NCBI GenBank assembly: GCA_943736015.1
Contig: OX031058.1
Span: forward strand, 18,625,001 to 18,689,000
Length of the DNA stretch: 64,000 nucleotides
Direction of reading: 5' to 3'
Source of the DNA: Tridacna crocea
Lineage: Eukaryota > Mollusca > Bivalvia > Cardiida > Cardiidae
Shown: piece by piece, positions 10,371-25,300 of the stretch
Position numbering within the stretch: position 1 is the first letter of the stretch
Layout: each line of letters opens with the position of its first letter
The notes under the pieces: generated by a model
Seen by the model: only the letters and a program-made list of their open reading frames with translations
What the model was told of the DNA's origin: nothing
Databases searched by the model: none
Position numbers and translations under genes: made by a program

Positions 10371-13300
10371 CTGTATAAGACAATAACATAATAATTGAGC
10401 CATATTATGTGAAAAAGGAGCTTAACCCATTACCACACAATCCCTCCTTTTGACGCCCCTGAGAAAGAAGCCTTTAGAAAACATTGTGGGAAAAGGAGAA
10501 AATGCTGGTAACCAGCATTTTCTCCTTTTCCCACAATGTTTTCTACCCTTCACAAAACAAATTTCAAATTTTCAGTCATTTTTATTTTGTCGTCTGCAAA
10601 TCCTTTCAATTTGGACCAGTCTAAAATATTGTCCTTTGGTAATGTGTTAATGCATCTGTTAAAAAGCTTTAACCCATGTCAGCCTGCATAGACCGCAAGA
10701 GATCCTCTGAAATAGAAAGATAAGCCTGATAGCTTGGTCAGTGGCAACAAGGCATAAAACCCAGCATCTCTAGCTGAAATCCCAAGCTCAAGTGATTTCT
10801 TTCTCAGTATTTATAATAGTCATTGCAACAAGATTTGTTCTTTCCTCACTGCTAAACATAGTTTTGTCTGTGGGTATACTTGCAAAAACAGCCAGTGGCT
10901 ACAGAAAAATAAAGTACTGGTAAATTAACCCTTTACCAAATAATCCCTGGTTTTCATGCTTTCCTAGAGGTTCTTTTACAAGTACTATACATAGTATTGT
11001 CTCAAAGCCACAGGCTGCTTTTCCATATTTAAATTATCAAACCAAAGTTCACCATTGAGAGAGGAATAAATTCTGTTGCAATAACTATCTTTGCTTGTCA
11101 TAAAGAAATTGACCAAGATGGGAATCAAACTTGCAACTCTTGGTTTCAAGCTGTATAGATTACCAACTAGGGTACCAGGCATGGCAATGGTTCATAAGCA
11201 TATTCTCATTTGCTCTTTGTTTTATGAAATATTGATATTATTCAAGTTTTGTAATTATCTTCATGTATTCCTTAATTATTCTGACACAGTATATTGCTAC
11301 CCACTTGATTATCTGTTCTTTAAATAGTTCCATTATTAAGTTAACTTACAATATCAATAAATAAAACTATACTCTCAATTGAGTTTATGCATACCCTTTA
11401 CAACACTACAAAATTTCACACTTGTCTAAATTGCAAGTATTTGCACATGATAGATTTGGTTGGTTGTTTTGGGGTTTAACACCACTTTAACAGCTAAGGT
11501 CATATCATGGCGGTCGGTGATGCACATGTGTTTCCTGGCTTTCTCACACCGGTACTGACTCAACATTCTTTCCAAAGCCACCGACTACTTTTCTCACATG
11601 CTTCAGCAGAGGTGAGAGGCGAAAATAGGCTGGAAAGAAAGTTTGCCTCAACCGGGTATCGAATCATAACAACCAAGTCATGAGTCCGACACACTCACCA
11701 CTGAGCCACCCGGGCGGGCGCACATGATACAATAAATATAATTAATAAATTGAAATTTGTATATGGAAGGTTGTAAGTATCATGTAAAGTTCACCATAAT
11801 GGTTTTAAAAGTCCTCTTCTTCAACATAGTTAAAAATTCAAGCTTGTTTGATAAACGTTTTTGGAGGTTCAACCCTTTACCCCATACGGCATTTCTATTG
11901 TATCTCTAATTGGCCCTAAATAACAGCAAGGATGAAGCTATTTCTTATGTGTATATAACACTTTTTGATATTGTAGAAAACATTGTGGGAAATGGTGAAA
12001 TTGCTCGTTAACATAAGGCATTTCTATGGTATCTCTAATTGACCCTAAATAACAGCAAGGATGAAGCTATTTCTTATGTATATATGACACTTTTTGATAG
12101 TGTAGAAAACATTGTTGGAAATGGTGAAATTGCTCGTCACGAGCAATTTCACCTTTTGCCACAATGTTTTCCAAGCAATGCGTAGAAATGAGTATCTATG
12201 GAGTAAAGGGTTAAAAGACAAGACGTTGTTTTAATTACCCACTGAACCCTTAACCAGATGACAAAATGTTAGCCTTGTCCAAATTGAAAGCATTTGCAGA
12301 CAACAAATTTAATGTGGTTCAATTTTACTTTGATATGGTAGAAAACATTGTGGAAAAAGGAGAATATGCTGGTTACCAGCATTTTTTCCTTTTCCCACAA
12401 TGTTTTCAAAAGGCCTCTTCTACAGGGTCATGAAAACTTAGGATTGTTTGGGAAAGGGTTAAGAAGAAAGCCCTTGAAAATAATGTGGGAAAATGAGAAG
12501 AGGATAGTCATCAGCAGTTCCTCCTTTTCCCATATTTTTTTTCTATCATTTCCAAGACACAGCCATATCATTGTTTCAACAATACTTTATTTGTAAACTG
12601 CAATGTTTTAATTCGGTTGAGTCTAAGATGTCACTCAGGAATGGGTCATGCTCTGTAGACTGTACCACTATTTACCGTTTTAAATTCATCCACTGTTTGG
12701 TCACCAGTATAAAAGCATCTGGAGCCCCTGACAGCATGGCTTCCATTTCTAACAACTGAAGGGAAAAGGACATTTTATATTTCTAATGAAAGGAAAATCA
12801 GAAGATTTAATTTTTAAAAACTGAGGAAAACTGCAAATTCATAGTTCAATCAACTCAAAGGAAAAACAAGAGGACCATGATGGTCCTATATCGCTCACCT
12901 GAGTACCAAGCTGTAAAATCAAACTTTTGACCCCTGGGCAGGGCCAGTTTTGACCCCTGGGGCATCCTAAGAAAAAACTTGGTAGAGGTCCACTAGGAGA
13001 TGCTACTTACAAAATATCAAAGCTCTACGCCTTCTAGTTTCAGAGAAGTAGAATTTTAAAGTTTTCCTTCTTTGTTCCTATGTTTCGAACTTGTGACCCC
13101 TGGGGCATGGCAAGTTTTGACCCCAAGGGCTAAGTATGAAGACACTTTGTAGATTTCCACTAAGAGATGTTACATACCAAATATCAAAGCTCTACAGCTT
13201 CTAGTTTCAGAGAATAAGAAACTTAAACTTTTCTTTCTTTGTTCCTATGATTCCTTGTGACCCCCGGGACGGGGCCAGTTTTGACCCCAGGGACATCATA

Positions 13301-16300
13301 TGAACAATCTTGGTAGAGGTCAACTAGCAGATGCTACATACCAAATATCAAAGCTCTGCACTATCTAATTTCAGAGAAGAAGATTTTTAAAGTTTTCCTT
13401 CTTTGTTCCTAAGTTTCAAACTTGTGACCCCCCAGGGAGTGGCCAGTTTTGACCCCAGGGGCATCAAATGAACAATCCAGGTAGAGGTCCACTAAAAGAT
13501 GTTACATACCAAATATCAAAGCTCTGCGCCTTCTAGTTTCAAAAAAGAAGAATTTTAAAGTTTTCCTTCTTTGTTCCTATAATACAAACTTGTGACCCCC
13601 GGGGCGGGGCCAGTTTTGACCCCAGGAACATCTTATGAACAATCTTGGTAGAAGTCCACTAGGAGATATAACATACCAAATATCAAAGCTCTACACCTTC
13701 TAGTCTTAGAGAAGAAGAATTTTGAAGTTTTCCTTCTTTGTTCCTATAATACAAACTTGTGACCCCCGGGGCCGGGCCAGTTTTGACCCCAGGGGCACCA
13801 TATGAACAATCTTGGTAGAGGGCCACTAGGAGATGATACATACCAAATGTAAAAGCTCTGCGCCTTCTGGTTTCAGAGAAGAAGATTTTTAAAGTTTTCC
13901 TTCTTTGTTCCTATGTTTCAAACTTGTGACCCGCGGGGCGGGGCCAGTTTGTTTCCAAGGGGCATCATATGTAAGATCTTGCTAGAGGTCGACTAGGAGA
14001 TGCTACATAATGAATATCAATGCTCTACGCCTTCTAGTTTCAGAGAAGAAGATTTTCAAAGATTTTGCTATTTTTTTTCCTTTTGATTGCCATGGCAACC
14101 AGAATTATGACTGGAATTCAATCTCTTGAACAACTTTTGTAGAGCTTCACCCTAGGAACATCCCTGCCAAGTTTCATCATGATTGGCCCAGTGGTTTAGT
14201 AGGAGAAGATGTTTAAAGAAATTGTGGACGACGAACGACGCACAACGCATGACAGACATTGGGTGATCACAAAAGCTCACCATGAGCACTTTGTGCTCAG
14301 GTGATCTAAAAACTAGAGCTGTCACTGAATGAGACTTAATACCCCCCCCCGAGCTCTTTGACAGACAAAAGTGTCAAGTTCAAGGGGAGATAATTCCTCA
14401 ACCAGGAAGAGTTGATACTTAAAAATTGCATCTTGCAAATTTTCAATATATGATCAGTATATGTGCAAAGTTTCAACACAATTGAAGCAAAACTGTAGGA
14501 GTAGTTAGCGACACAAAATTACTAGGATTTCGTACACAGACGGACAGATGGACAAGTGGATGGACGGACACACAGACGGACAGGCTGATCTCAGTGTACC
14601 CCCCAAAACATTCGTTTAGCGGGGGTTTAAAAACTACATGACAAAGAAAAAATTTATAATGACTGAAGGGAGAAGAACAAAAGGCATTACAAAATTTCTA
14701 CTCCTAACATCTTGTGGAGCAGGGAGAGGACATAGTAATCTTTCAGCACACTGATGGAAAGAAAAGAATTTTCAAACAGATAAATCTGATGCAAAAAGAA
14801 GTTTTCATAGCTAACAAGTAAACCTAAACGGGCAGAAGAAAAAGGAGTGGGGTAGGTGATGGTGACTGCATCTCTCACTTGATCAATATTAGGGAGTTAT
14901 GGTGTGTTTCCCTGTCCTTGTTCAGTTCAGCTTAAAAGGCTACTTTGGAAACAATGGAGATATATTTAAGTACAATTATTTTACCATATCATGAAATCCT
15001 TCTGGCATTGAGACTGATTGAGTGAGTTGAGCAAAGATAGAAACCTGTGAAACCTGCAGGGGCCTGAAAAGCAATCTGAGAAAATTCTGCCTTCTTACCT
15101 TCCCTGACGGAATTTTTCCTGTGACTTGCCGCCCTACTGACATGAGTAAACCAAGAGCGACAGAATATGCCACCACGCTGAAAGTAGAACGAGTGTGTTA
15201 AACTTTATCCCTTTACGCATGATGACAAAATTCTAGCATTGTCCAAACTGAAAACATTTGCAGAGGACATGATTGTTGAATATGACTCAAAATATAAAAT
15301 TTGTCCTGCATAGGGAAGATCCCAATCATTTGAGCCATATTGAATTAGTTGTCTAATTACCAGCATTTTCTCCTTTTTCAGTATTGCCCAAATTTGGATT
15401 GGTTGATTAAGGGTCATGTTCAGTAGAATACATTTGATTGACATATGCTATCTATGAGAAAGAACCTGTATTGGTAAAGAAGTCCATTTTTTAACAAAAT
15501 TGGATTGATCAACACTTTTTTGGTAAATGCTATTTCTAGCAGCTTTTCTTACTACAAAAGCTGAAAGCTATGTATCACTGATCAATTACATTAGTCTAAT
15601 GTATTAACCATGGTACTAAAATAGCCATAAATCAATCATTTAACAAGGGTTATGTCTGTAAAAAATGTTTTTAGCAATCAATTTCGATATCATTCTTAAC
15701 TTAAACAAGAGCCGTCAGAGACGGGTTATGCTCCCCGAACAAGGGCTTGTCATCAAATATATGAAATTGATATAAATTTACTTCTTTTATCCTAAAAGGA
15801 CCTGTTCATGCTCCCCAAAAATTGAATTGAAAAGGCAATTACTATCTTAGAGATGGCCAACACAAACTTGTAGAGGACAATAAGCCCAGTAAGCCCCCTT
15901 TAAGCCGTCTTTTCCCATAAGGCAATATTGCATCATTGAAATAAATACAAGTGGTGTGTGATTTGTGGCATTTTTTAATAATAATTCAAAGTTCGAAATT
16001 TCATAAAATTTTGAGCAGTCATGTAGTAAATATTACATAAAACGATTTTTTACATGAAGCCCCCTTTTTCCGTGACACAGCCTGAAATTGAGAAACCGGA
16101 AGAGAGGTACCTGGGCAACGTTCCAACAAGTTCAGATTTGAAATTTCACAAAATTTTGAGCACAGATGTAGAAGATACAAGTGAAAAACAATTTTTTCCA
16201 TGAAGTCCCCTTTTTCAGTGATGCAGCCTCAACTTGAGAAACCAGGAAAGAGGTATTTGCTTATTAATAATTGATAGATTGAAAATAACAAGGGCACATT

Positions 16301-19300
16301 TTGAAACTTGTAAAACAAGATATAACCATGAAGTTTCACGAAATTTTGTCAAAAACTAGTGAGATATTAGTAAAAATTGCAATTTTGCATTAAGGCCCCT
16401 TTTTACTTGGCATTTTACAAGAAACCCCCTTTTTCCATGACAGGGTCAAATTGAAAAACACACAGAGCACATGGTGAAACTTTGAAAAAACAATATAACC
16501 ATGAAGTTTAATGAAATTTTGACCAAGACTGAATGAAACATTAGTAAAGATTGGAATTTTGCAAGAAACCCCCATTTTCCGTGACAGAACGTCAACTTAA
16601 AAAACGCCTAGATTAAAAATAGCAAGGGCATATGCTAAATCTTTCCATGAAGAATATAACCATGAAGTTTCATGAAATTTTGACAAAAACTGAATGAGAT
16701 ATTAGTAAAAAATGCAATTTTGCATTAAGCCCCTTTTTTTCATGACACGGGGTCAAATGGAAAAAGCGGGAAAAATACGTCGGCGCATTACCCTAAGGAG
16801 CTCATATATGAAGTTTTATCCAATTTGGTCCAGGGGTTGTGGAGAAATGGCTTCGGACAGACGGACGGACACATGGACGGACGGATGGCCGGACAGACGA
16901 AGCGGCGACTATATGCTCGCCTTTCCGGGAGCATAATAAATTACATTCAAGAATCTTGTGAAAAGTTCAATTTAAGGCAATAGTACTGTGTCGCTCAACA
17001 TTTGGTTTGCTAAACCATTTGAATTAACCCTTTACCAGACAACAAATTTTAAGCCTTGCCCAAATTGAAAGCATTTGCAGATGACAATTTCAGTGTGGCA
17101 CAAACAGTGCAATCATTTTTGATGGAGTAGAAAATACTTTGTGAAAAGGAGAAAATGCTGGTTACCAGCATTTTCTCCTTTTCCCAAAATGTTTTCAAAA
17201 GGCTTCTTTTCAAGGGTCCTTAAAAGTCATTATTGTGTGGTAAAGTGTTAAACCAATCATGGCTACTAAATATACAGATAAAAAACATTTCATCTGAGGA
17301 GACAATGCTTATAGTGAAATTGACCTTTAAAAAGGTCAGATACTGACCTGGACCCCCGTGACAAGGGCATCAAGTTATAAAAATAGTACACCAAGGTTAG
17401 GATTATATTCACCACGGAGTCCATGTCCTGAGGAGTAACAAAAACAGGATAACAGAACATTAGTTCAACCATTTACTTATTACTTACCAAAACATTTTTT
17501 CTGCAGACGGCCTTCAAAACTTTCATGGTTTCACTCTTAACTCTTTACAACACAGTCTCAAGTTTTAGTGACTATAAAGGAAGTAGGTATCCAGCATTTT
17601 CTCCTTTTTCCACAATGTTTTCTATTCTTTCATAGAACAATCATACAATTTGATGCACATTTCAGTTTCTATCTGCAACTTAGCCCTGTACAAAATTTAG
17701 CTCTTTGTATTGAGTTGATGGATAAAATTCCTTCACTATTAAATTCATTTTGCAGAGTACCTAGCAATTGATTACATTTGCCTTCTAATTGCAAAATGAT
17801 GCTGCTTTCAAGCACTTTCTTCATTTTCAAAAAGTCTTCTTCCTCAAAAATGTCACAAAAGGGCCATGATGGCCCCGGTTCCACACTTGAAGTTTGTACC
17901 CTTTATGAAAAATAGGTCAATAAAATATTGATAATACAACTGATTGTATGATTGACTTTATGGTGCTAATGGCAATTTTCAACATTATTTTAGTTATAAT
18001 GCAGCAACCAGTATGCCTATCCATGAAGTTTCTCTTACTAGTACCCCAAAAAATATTCTTTCCAAGTAACTGGCCGTTTTCCCAAATAACCACTGTTGAA
18101 ACACTGGTCACTGCCAGAAATTGGCCCAGCTGTAGATCAAACCGGTGACCTTCAATTCTGCAGTTCCTGTATGCTACCAACTGCAGCTCAGCAATAATAT
18201 ATCAAACCAAGTTTCATAAGTGAAAGATAGAAAAGAGGGCCATGATGCCCCTCAAGTCACTCACCTGAGCCTTTGACCATACATCATTCATTTCCAGTCT
18301 CTTCAGAGATATAATTGCACACATTTTCATTAGAACTGGACTTAAAATATGGCCTCTACAGCTTTTTCTATAATATGTCTCAGTGACCTACTTCTTAGTT
18401 GAACTTTGCCCATTTTTTAACTACAGAGCAGACACAGGGTAAAACGTTGAAGGCAGGCAAAGCATGCTAACAACAGCTCACCTAGTGCACCTTGTGCTCA
18501 GGCGAGGAAAAAATAATTCATTATTTTTTTTCCAGACTGAAAAATTTTGAACTTGACAATCAGGCACTATGACAGAAAATATATCAAAGTAATAAAGACA
18601 AAAGGAAAAGAAATATTTGAACTTACAGCAACTTTACTTGACCCTGTCCGTCTAATTTCATCCTGTAACTGGTTGTATATATAGTCTAATTCAGCATGGT
18701 AGTCCTGAGTTCGAGTTCTGGTATTGGCCACTTCTATGGTAAACAGAATCTGTTTTGCTCTGTAAAATAGAGAATGACAGAATTACAAGAGAAGTCAAAA
18801 CAACAGAGACAGAATGACCCTCACTTGCTCACCTGAGGCCATAAATAGTAATGTATGATTGCCCCTTGGCATAAGCACAGTACTATATTTTGATTTGCTT
18901 TTGAAAAGTGCCTGTGGAGGTAGGCATATAATGTGTGTGTATGTGGGTGTTAGGCTTTTAGTCATTTCATACCCAGGTCATTTTGACACACGGGCAGATG
19001 CACAGACACAAGGACGGAAAGATAGGCTGATTCAGTATATCCCCAAAAACATTCATTTTGCAGGAGTATAAAAAGTGTCATGTTCAAGAGAAGATAAATC
19101 CTCAACTAGGAGGAGTTGACATATGAAAATTGTCTTGCAAACTTTCAATATATTATCAATGTATGTGCAAAGTTTCAATACAATTAAAGGAAAACTGTAG
19201 GAGGAGTTTGTGACACAAATTTACTAGTATATTGTACACAGACAGACACATGGACAGACAAGCTGATTACAGTATACCCCAGAAAACATTCATTTGCCGT

Positions 19301-22300
19301 GGTAAAATAGGGAGGAGTGTTCTCCCTATTTCCAAAATGTTTTCTGCTCTTCTAAGGACAAATACTATAAAAATACACATGTGCTTTGTCATCTATGAAA
19401 AAAATTGATTTGGACAAGACAATTCCTGACGTTTGGGAAAGAACTTAACTTGTATGACAGCCAATATGTCAGCTTTGGAAAAAAAAATCCTGAAACCAAA
19501 ACTATGGCACAGTTTCACACTTTCAATTTGAGGCATGTAAAATTTGCACATCTGCCTGTGTTTTCAATTTCTACCAGTTGAAATTTTTGTTACTAGGTAA
19601 TTAGTAAACCATTTACCTAAGAACCTCATGTTTAGAGGACCAAAAGGAAGCTTTTAAAACTTTCTTGTAAACAGACAAATGCTTCTCCTATTTCAATCAC
19701 AGTTTTCTACCCTCTCAAAGACAAACACATATACTTAAGTCTTTGCCACACAAGACTGGTCCAAATTTGAAAGTATTTGCAGACAACAAAATAAAGGTGA
19801 CTAAAAAATAGAAATTTGTTCTGGGAAGGGTAGAAAACACTGTGGGAAAAGGAGAATGCTTGTTACCATCATTTTCTCCTTTTCCCATAGTGTTTTCAAA
19901 AGGCTTCTTTCTCAGGGGCATCAAAAGTAGGGATTGTGTGGTAATGGGTTAATCCACTATGACCTTGTCTGAAAAATGTTTTCAATATGAACAAAATACA
20001 TGTACAATTCAGCCATGAGCACGAAATAAATCTTTTCATGATGACAATCACCATTTCACCAACACAGCTTGGCTCAACTGCAATTTCAACTCAAGACCCC
20101 TGGCTCAGTGCTCGTAAAAATTTTTTAAAGTAAGTTGAGCATGACATTTCAAAAATATATTGTTCATATGGTCTGAAATCGGTTGCAGTGTGCAAGGTCC
20201 TTTATTTTATGTTTGAACACAGAATTCGGATCTATAAACAAAGTGAAACAAAAGCATGGTAAAGCCTGTGTTATAATATGAAGAGTAATGTCATTCTATG
20301 GAGAGTGATGTCACTCTTTATACACAAGGAAGTTATTCAATAGAATATAATCTGCATCCAGGTTTTCACTCCAAGCATGAATTTGCCTCTTTGACTATGA
20401 GTTGGTCATCTTAGAATCAAAATAATCTTCTTTCTATCATGTTTTATTGTTCAATAAACCACATTGTGATTAATGAGGCGCAATGAATAAACCACTCGGG
20501 CTATTGTCCTTGTGGATAAATTTATTGTGCCCCATAAACCACAACTGCCGTTAATTAAACCATAAACAATGAGAGAAAGAAGATTATTTCTTACATAATA
20601 ACATTTTAGAGTAAAAAGCATCTGTAATCCTGCTATCTGCTAGCAAAGTTTTTCTACTAATTTCATGTAATTAATTTCTATGTCATTCCCTGTACAAGGA
20701 GCTCTAAGAGGAAAACTACACTTACATGTTGTCAGCTAAAACTAGCATGGCCCCTTCAAGCCGATCTTTCTCTGTTTTCTTCCGAGTACTAGGTACTTGT
20801 GTAGAAACAACAAAACCATTCTGATTACCTTGATGTTTCTGAAAAATTAAAGCCTATACAATCATGTGAAGTTCAACCTTAACCCTTTCCCAAACAATCC
20901 CTGGTTTTTAACGGGTCTGGAATAGTAGCCTTTTGAAAACATTGTGGGAAAAGGAAGAAATGCTGGTAACCAGCATTTTTTTCCTTTTCCCACAATGTTT
21001 TCTACCCTATCATAGACAGAAATCATCTTTTCAGCAAGAGATGAATTGTCATCTGCAAATGCTTTCAACTTGGTTTAGACCAAAAGTTTGTCGTTTGGGA
21101 AAGGGTTAATATGCTTTCTAAATCTCTACCTCTAGTGACAGTACCAAGGTATGACAATTTAATCAATTGGTATTGAAGTGTGACACTGACCATATACTAG
21201 TACCTACACACAGAGATAGATCTAGAGTGACAAACCTATTTTCAACCCTTTAACCCTTTACCAAACAATCCCTGGTAATTACAACCCTGAGATCGAAGCC
21301 TTTTGAAACCATTGTGGGAAGACGAGAAAATGCTGGTAAGCATTTTCTCCTTTTCCCACAATGTTTGCTACCCTACTCTAAACAAATTTCATTACGCCTG
21401 CACCTATCCATGTCTACACGAGTGTCACGAGTTTCTTTCACCAGTAAGATGCACAACATCCTATTCTAGCAACTGGCTGCCTTCCATCATATTCATCATG
21501 AAAACTATGTCCTTTCACCATGATGTTTTCTACTCTTTTGAAGATAAATTCCACCAAATAAGCAACATTTAGTTAGTCATCTGCAAATGCTTTCAATTTA
21601 AATAAGTCACAAATTTAGTCATCCTAACCTTTTACCAAAACAATCCCTGGTTTTTAACAACCTAGACGAAGAAGCCTTCTGAAAACATTGAAGGAAAAGG
21701 AGAAAATGATGGTGACCAGCGTTTTCTCCTTTTTACAAAATGTTCTATACTCTTCTTTAACCCATTACCACACAATCCCTACTTTTGACGCCCCTGAGAG
21801 AGAAGCCTTTAGAAAACATTGTGGGAAAAGGAGAATATGTTGGTAACCAGCATTTTCTCCTTTTCCCACAATGTTTTCTACCCTTCACAAAACAACTTTT
21901 AAATTTTCAGTCACTTTTATTCTGTCGTCTGCAAATGCTTTCGATTTGGACAAACCTAACACTTTGTTGTTTGGTAATGAGTTAATCAATTTTCAGTATT
22001 TGAGTCAAGTTTATTTTGTCATTTGCAAATGCTTTCAATTTGGACCAGTCTAAATTTTGTTGTTTGGTACAAAAATAAATAGAGTTAAGCGCACTAACTA
22101 ACCTTTGTAACTTCCAGTAAATCCTCACATGTTTTAGCATTCTCTATATCACCTTTAATGCTGGCCTGTTTATGTTTTGTCATTTCACTGTAATCAAATA
22201 ACAAACACTAATAATTACAATGTAGCAACTAGCCTAGAGCTTACCTCAAGCTATGTATTAGCTGACAAAAAATGGCGCACACATAGGACAATCAAAACAG

Positions 22301-25300
22301 CTTACCTTTATCTCTTCACTACTTAACTCTTTACCACACAAATTCTGAAAATTGAGCCATTAAGTTTACTGCAAGTAAATGCCCGTAAAAGAGTTTCTTC
22401 TTTCTCAAACAAAAAACTTTTGAGCTTTTTTTTTCAAATTGAATAAAAGACCTGGCTGACAGCAAATTAACTGAGTCTCGAATGAAGAAAATTCTTTTGA
22501 AGAAGAGAAAATGTTAGGTACCAGCATTTTCAACTTTTCTCTCAATCTTTTCAAAATCTTTCTTCTCTAGGTTCATCAAAACACGGAACTCTTTGGAAGG
22601 TAAATGCATATCAAATAAGTTTATGTATATGATTGAGCCATGCTCTGGCAAAAGGGGGCTTAAAGCATCTCTATTAACATGATACTAGACCAACTCATCA
22701 CATAACAATGAATCCATAGGAACCACCTTTTTTCAAAAACCAACCTTATCATGAGGTAGATTGGTCATTTGACAAACAGAAAACTGACAATTAGAGAAGA
22801 AGTTTCAGCTCAGGTCCGTCTGTTGGGATGTGGGTTGATACTTTTATTTATCAGATTCATTAAGCCCTCTTTTTACAGAGCACAGCTCAATTATAATCTT
22901 CAAATGAGAAAAGACAAAATTCTTACCTGGAAATAGAGTAATGCTCAAGCATTGTTTTTACAAGTTTAAAAACGAGATCGAAATATGGTAATGTCTTTAT
23001 ATTGTGGACAGCACCTCTGCAATAAAAAAATAATCATAAAAAAAATAGAAAATTAAACAATTCAAGATTGCAGAAGTTGACTCTAGGCATACATGAGGCC
23101 ACTTAACTCTTTAGCAGATTACAAAATTTTAGACAAACCAAACTGAAACTATTTTCAGATAACAAATTAGAGGTGTCTCCAGTTATGGGCTTTGTCTTTG
23201 AAGGGACAAAAAGAATGTGTGAACAAGATTAAAATGCTAATTATTATTGTATATAACAGCTCTCTTCTTTCAGGCTTGCCAAAACATAGAATTGTTTGGT
23301 GAAGAGCTCACTCTTTATCAAACATCAAAATCTCAGTCTGACCAAAATTGAAAGCATTTGAAGATGATACCGCAAATTTTACTCAGAACATGAAATATAC
23401 CTCTCAAAGGGTAGAAAACAATGCAGGAAAAGGTCAAATGGCCTTTGTGTTAGAGTGTGGACATGAAAAAGTCTACAGATGGACTTATTCCAAGATTCCA
23501 ATAGATAGACAGATGGATAAACAAACAGACATGGTGAAAGCAGTATACTCCACTTCAACTTCGCGCCCATTGGGGGGGGGGGAGGGGGGTTAACCAGACT
23601 CCTGCAGACAAGCTAGTTTTAATAGGCGATATGGATCAGGAGATCTGGCACAGAAACAAAGTACTAAATCAAACCATTTTCATAGAAAATGCAATCTCTT
23701 ACTGAGACACTTGAAAAAAAAGTTGAATATTCTTTGACTTTAGTTCATGCAGATATACATACTAATTGACCAACTGCCCATAGCTTAGAAATGGACGTGT
23801 TTTTTCAAAGGCAGGGGAGTTTCCCCCCATACTTTTCAATTTCTTGACTTAACACTGGTTCTTATTCACTGATTTGGTAACATGCATGATAGAAAAAACA
23901 TCTCCCTAACAAGACTACAGTGATCAAGGTTTTGCAGCTACTTTTAAACTTATCATCTGGGAATAATCTAACCACAAAAACTGGATGGTCAGAATTCACT
24001 TAATTTTCATGTCAAATGTTTTAATTCACAAATTTATTAACAAAAAGAATATAACAAAACAAGTGACTTACTTGATTAAAGTAATCAAGGTTTTGTAGCC
24101 ATCTTTATATTTATGATCTGGTAATTCATCTAACCATAAAACTGGCTGGTCAGGATCCACCAATTTTCTATAGCGTACAGCAATATCAAATAACTCTCTC
24201 CAACCATGATTATTTTCTGATAGAAGGAAACATCAAGAAAAATATGTGAAGACCCAAGTATGAATTAAATACAGCTTATGGAGAAAACATTTAAATCTTC
24301 TGCAAAGTATTAACTCTTTATCAAACGACAAAGTTATCGACTTGTCCAAATCCAAAGCTTTTGCAGACAAAAAAATAAACATGCCTTAAAAAATGAAACT
24401 CAATTTACATAGAGTAGAAAACATTGTGGGAAAAGGAGAAAATGCTGGTAACCAGCATTTTCTCCTTTTCCCACAATGTTTTCAGAAGGCTTCTTACTCA
24501 GGGTCATGAAAACCAGGAATTCTTTGGTATTCTTTACATGATGATGATTTTTTGATTGTCCAATATTAAAGGCTTATGCAGACACAAGTTTAATGTAGTT
24601 GAATATATGTGCTGGTAGTGATAATTCAAAAAGTTAGAAAGACACCATTAAAAATTAAAATATAAAAAGTTTTAATAGAAGCCTTAGGTACAAAGTGTTG
24701 GTTAAAACCTTTACAACAATATCCCAACTTCTAACAACCCAGTCAGAAAAGGCTTTTAAAAAAAGTTGTTGGAAAAGGGGGAAGTGCTGGTAACCATCAA
24801 TTTCTCCTTTTCCAACAAGATTTTCTATCCTTTCTAGAAAAATTCCATTATTTGATCCATATTCATTATGTTGTCTACAAATGCTACCATTATGAATTGA
24901 AGCCCTTACATCGCTACTACCTTTTCCCAGGATGTATTTATAAGGAAAGTTCTCTTCCTTAGGATTGTTACATCACAAGTTTGACAAAGTGTAAAATTAT
25001 GAAAAGAGTAATTCAATATTTTTACTATCATATACAAACACACAGGAAAAGGAATTTGTATGCAACTTTCAACAACAAAAAAAAAGACACAAGGCTTACC
25101 AAATGGCTTATTCTGTCTTAAACCTCTCCATCTTGCCTACAATTAAAAAAACTAGAGCTATCACTTAACGTGATCATACCCCCCACCAGCTCCTTGCCAC
25201 CAAACAGGTCTTTGTCACAGAATGCAGAATGGTTGAGTACAAAAGTAAGAGTTGAACATGAGCGGCAAATTGTCGCAAGATACGCCCGTCTTACCCCAAG

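Noticed and set aside
12876..14310. CRISPR-like array of regular repeats
   Set aside because: Units are about 165 bp, contiguous, without short spacers, in an animal genome; they are tandem units of a mobile repeat. The same holds for 25150-26100 and 28672-30180.
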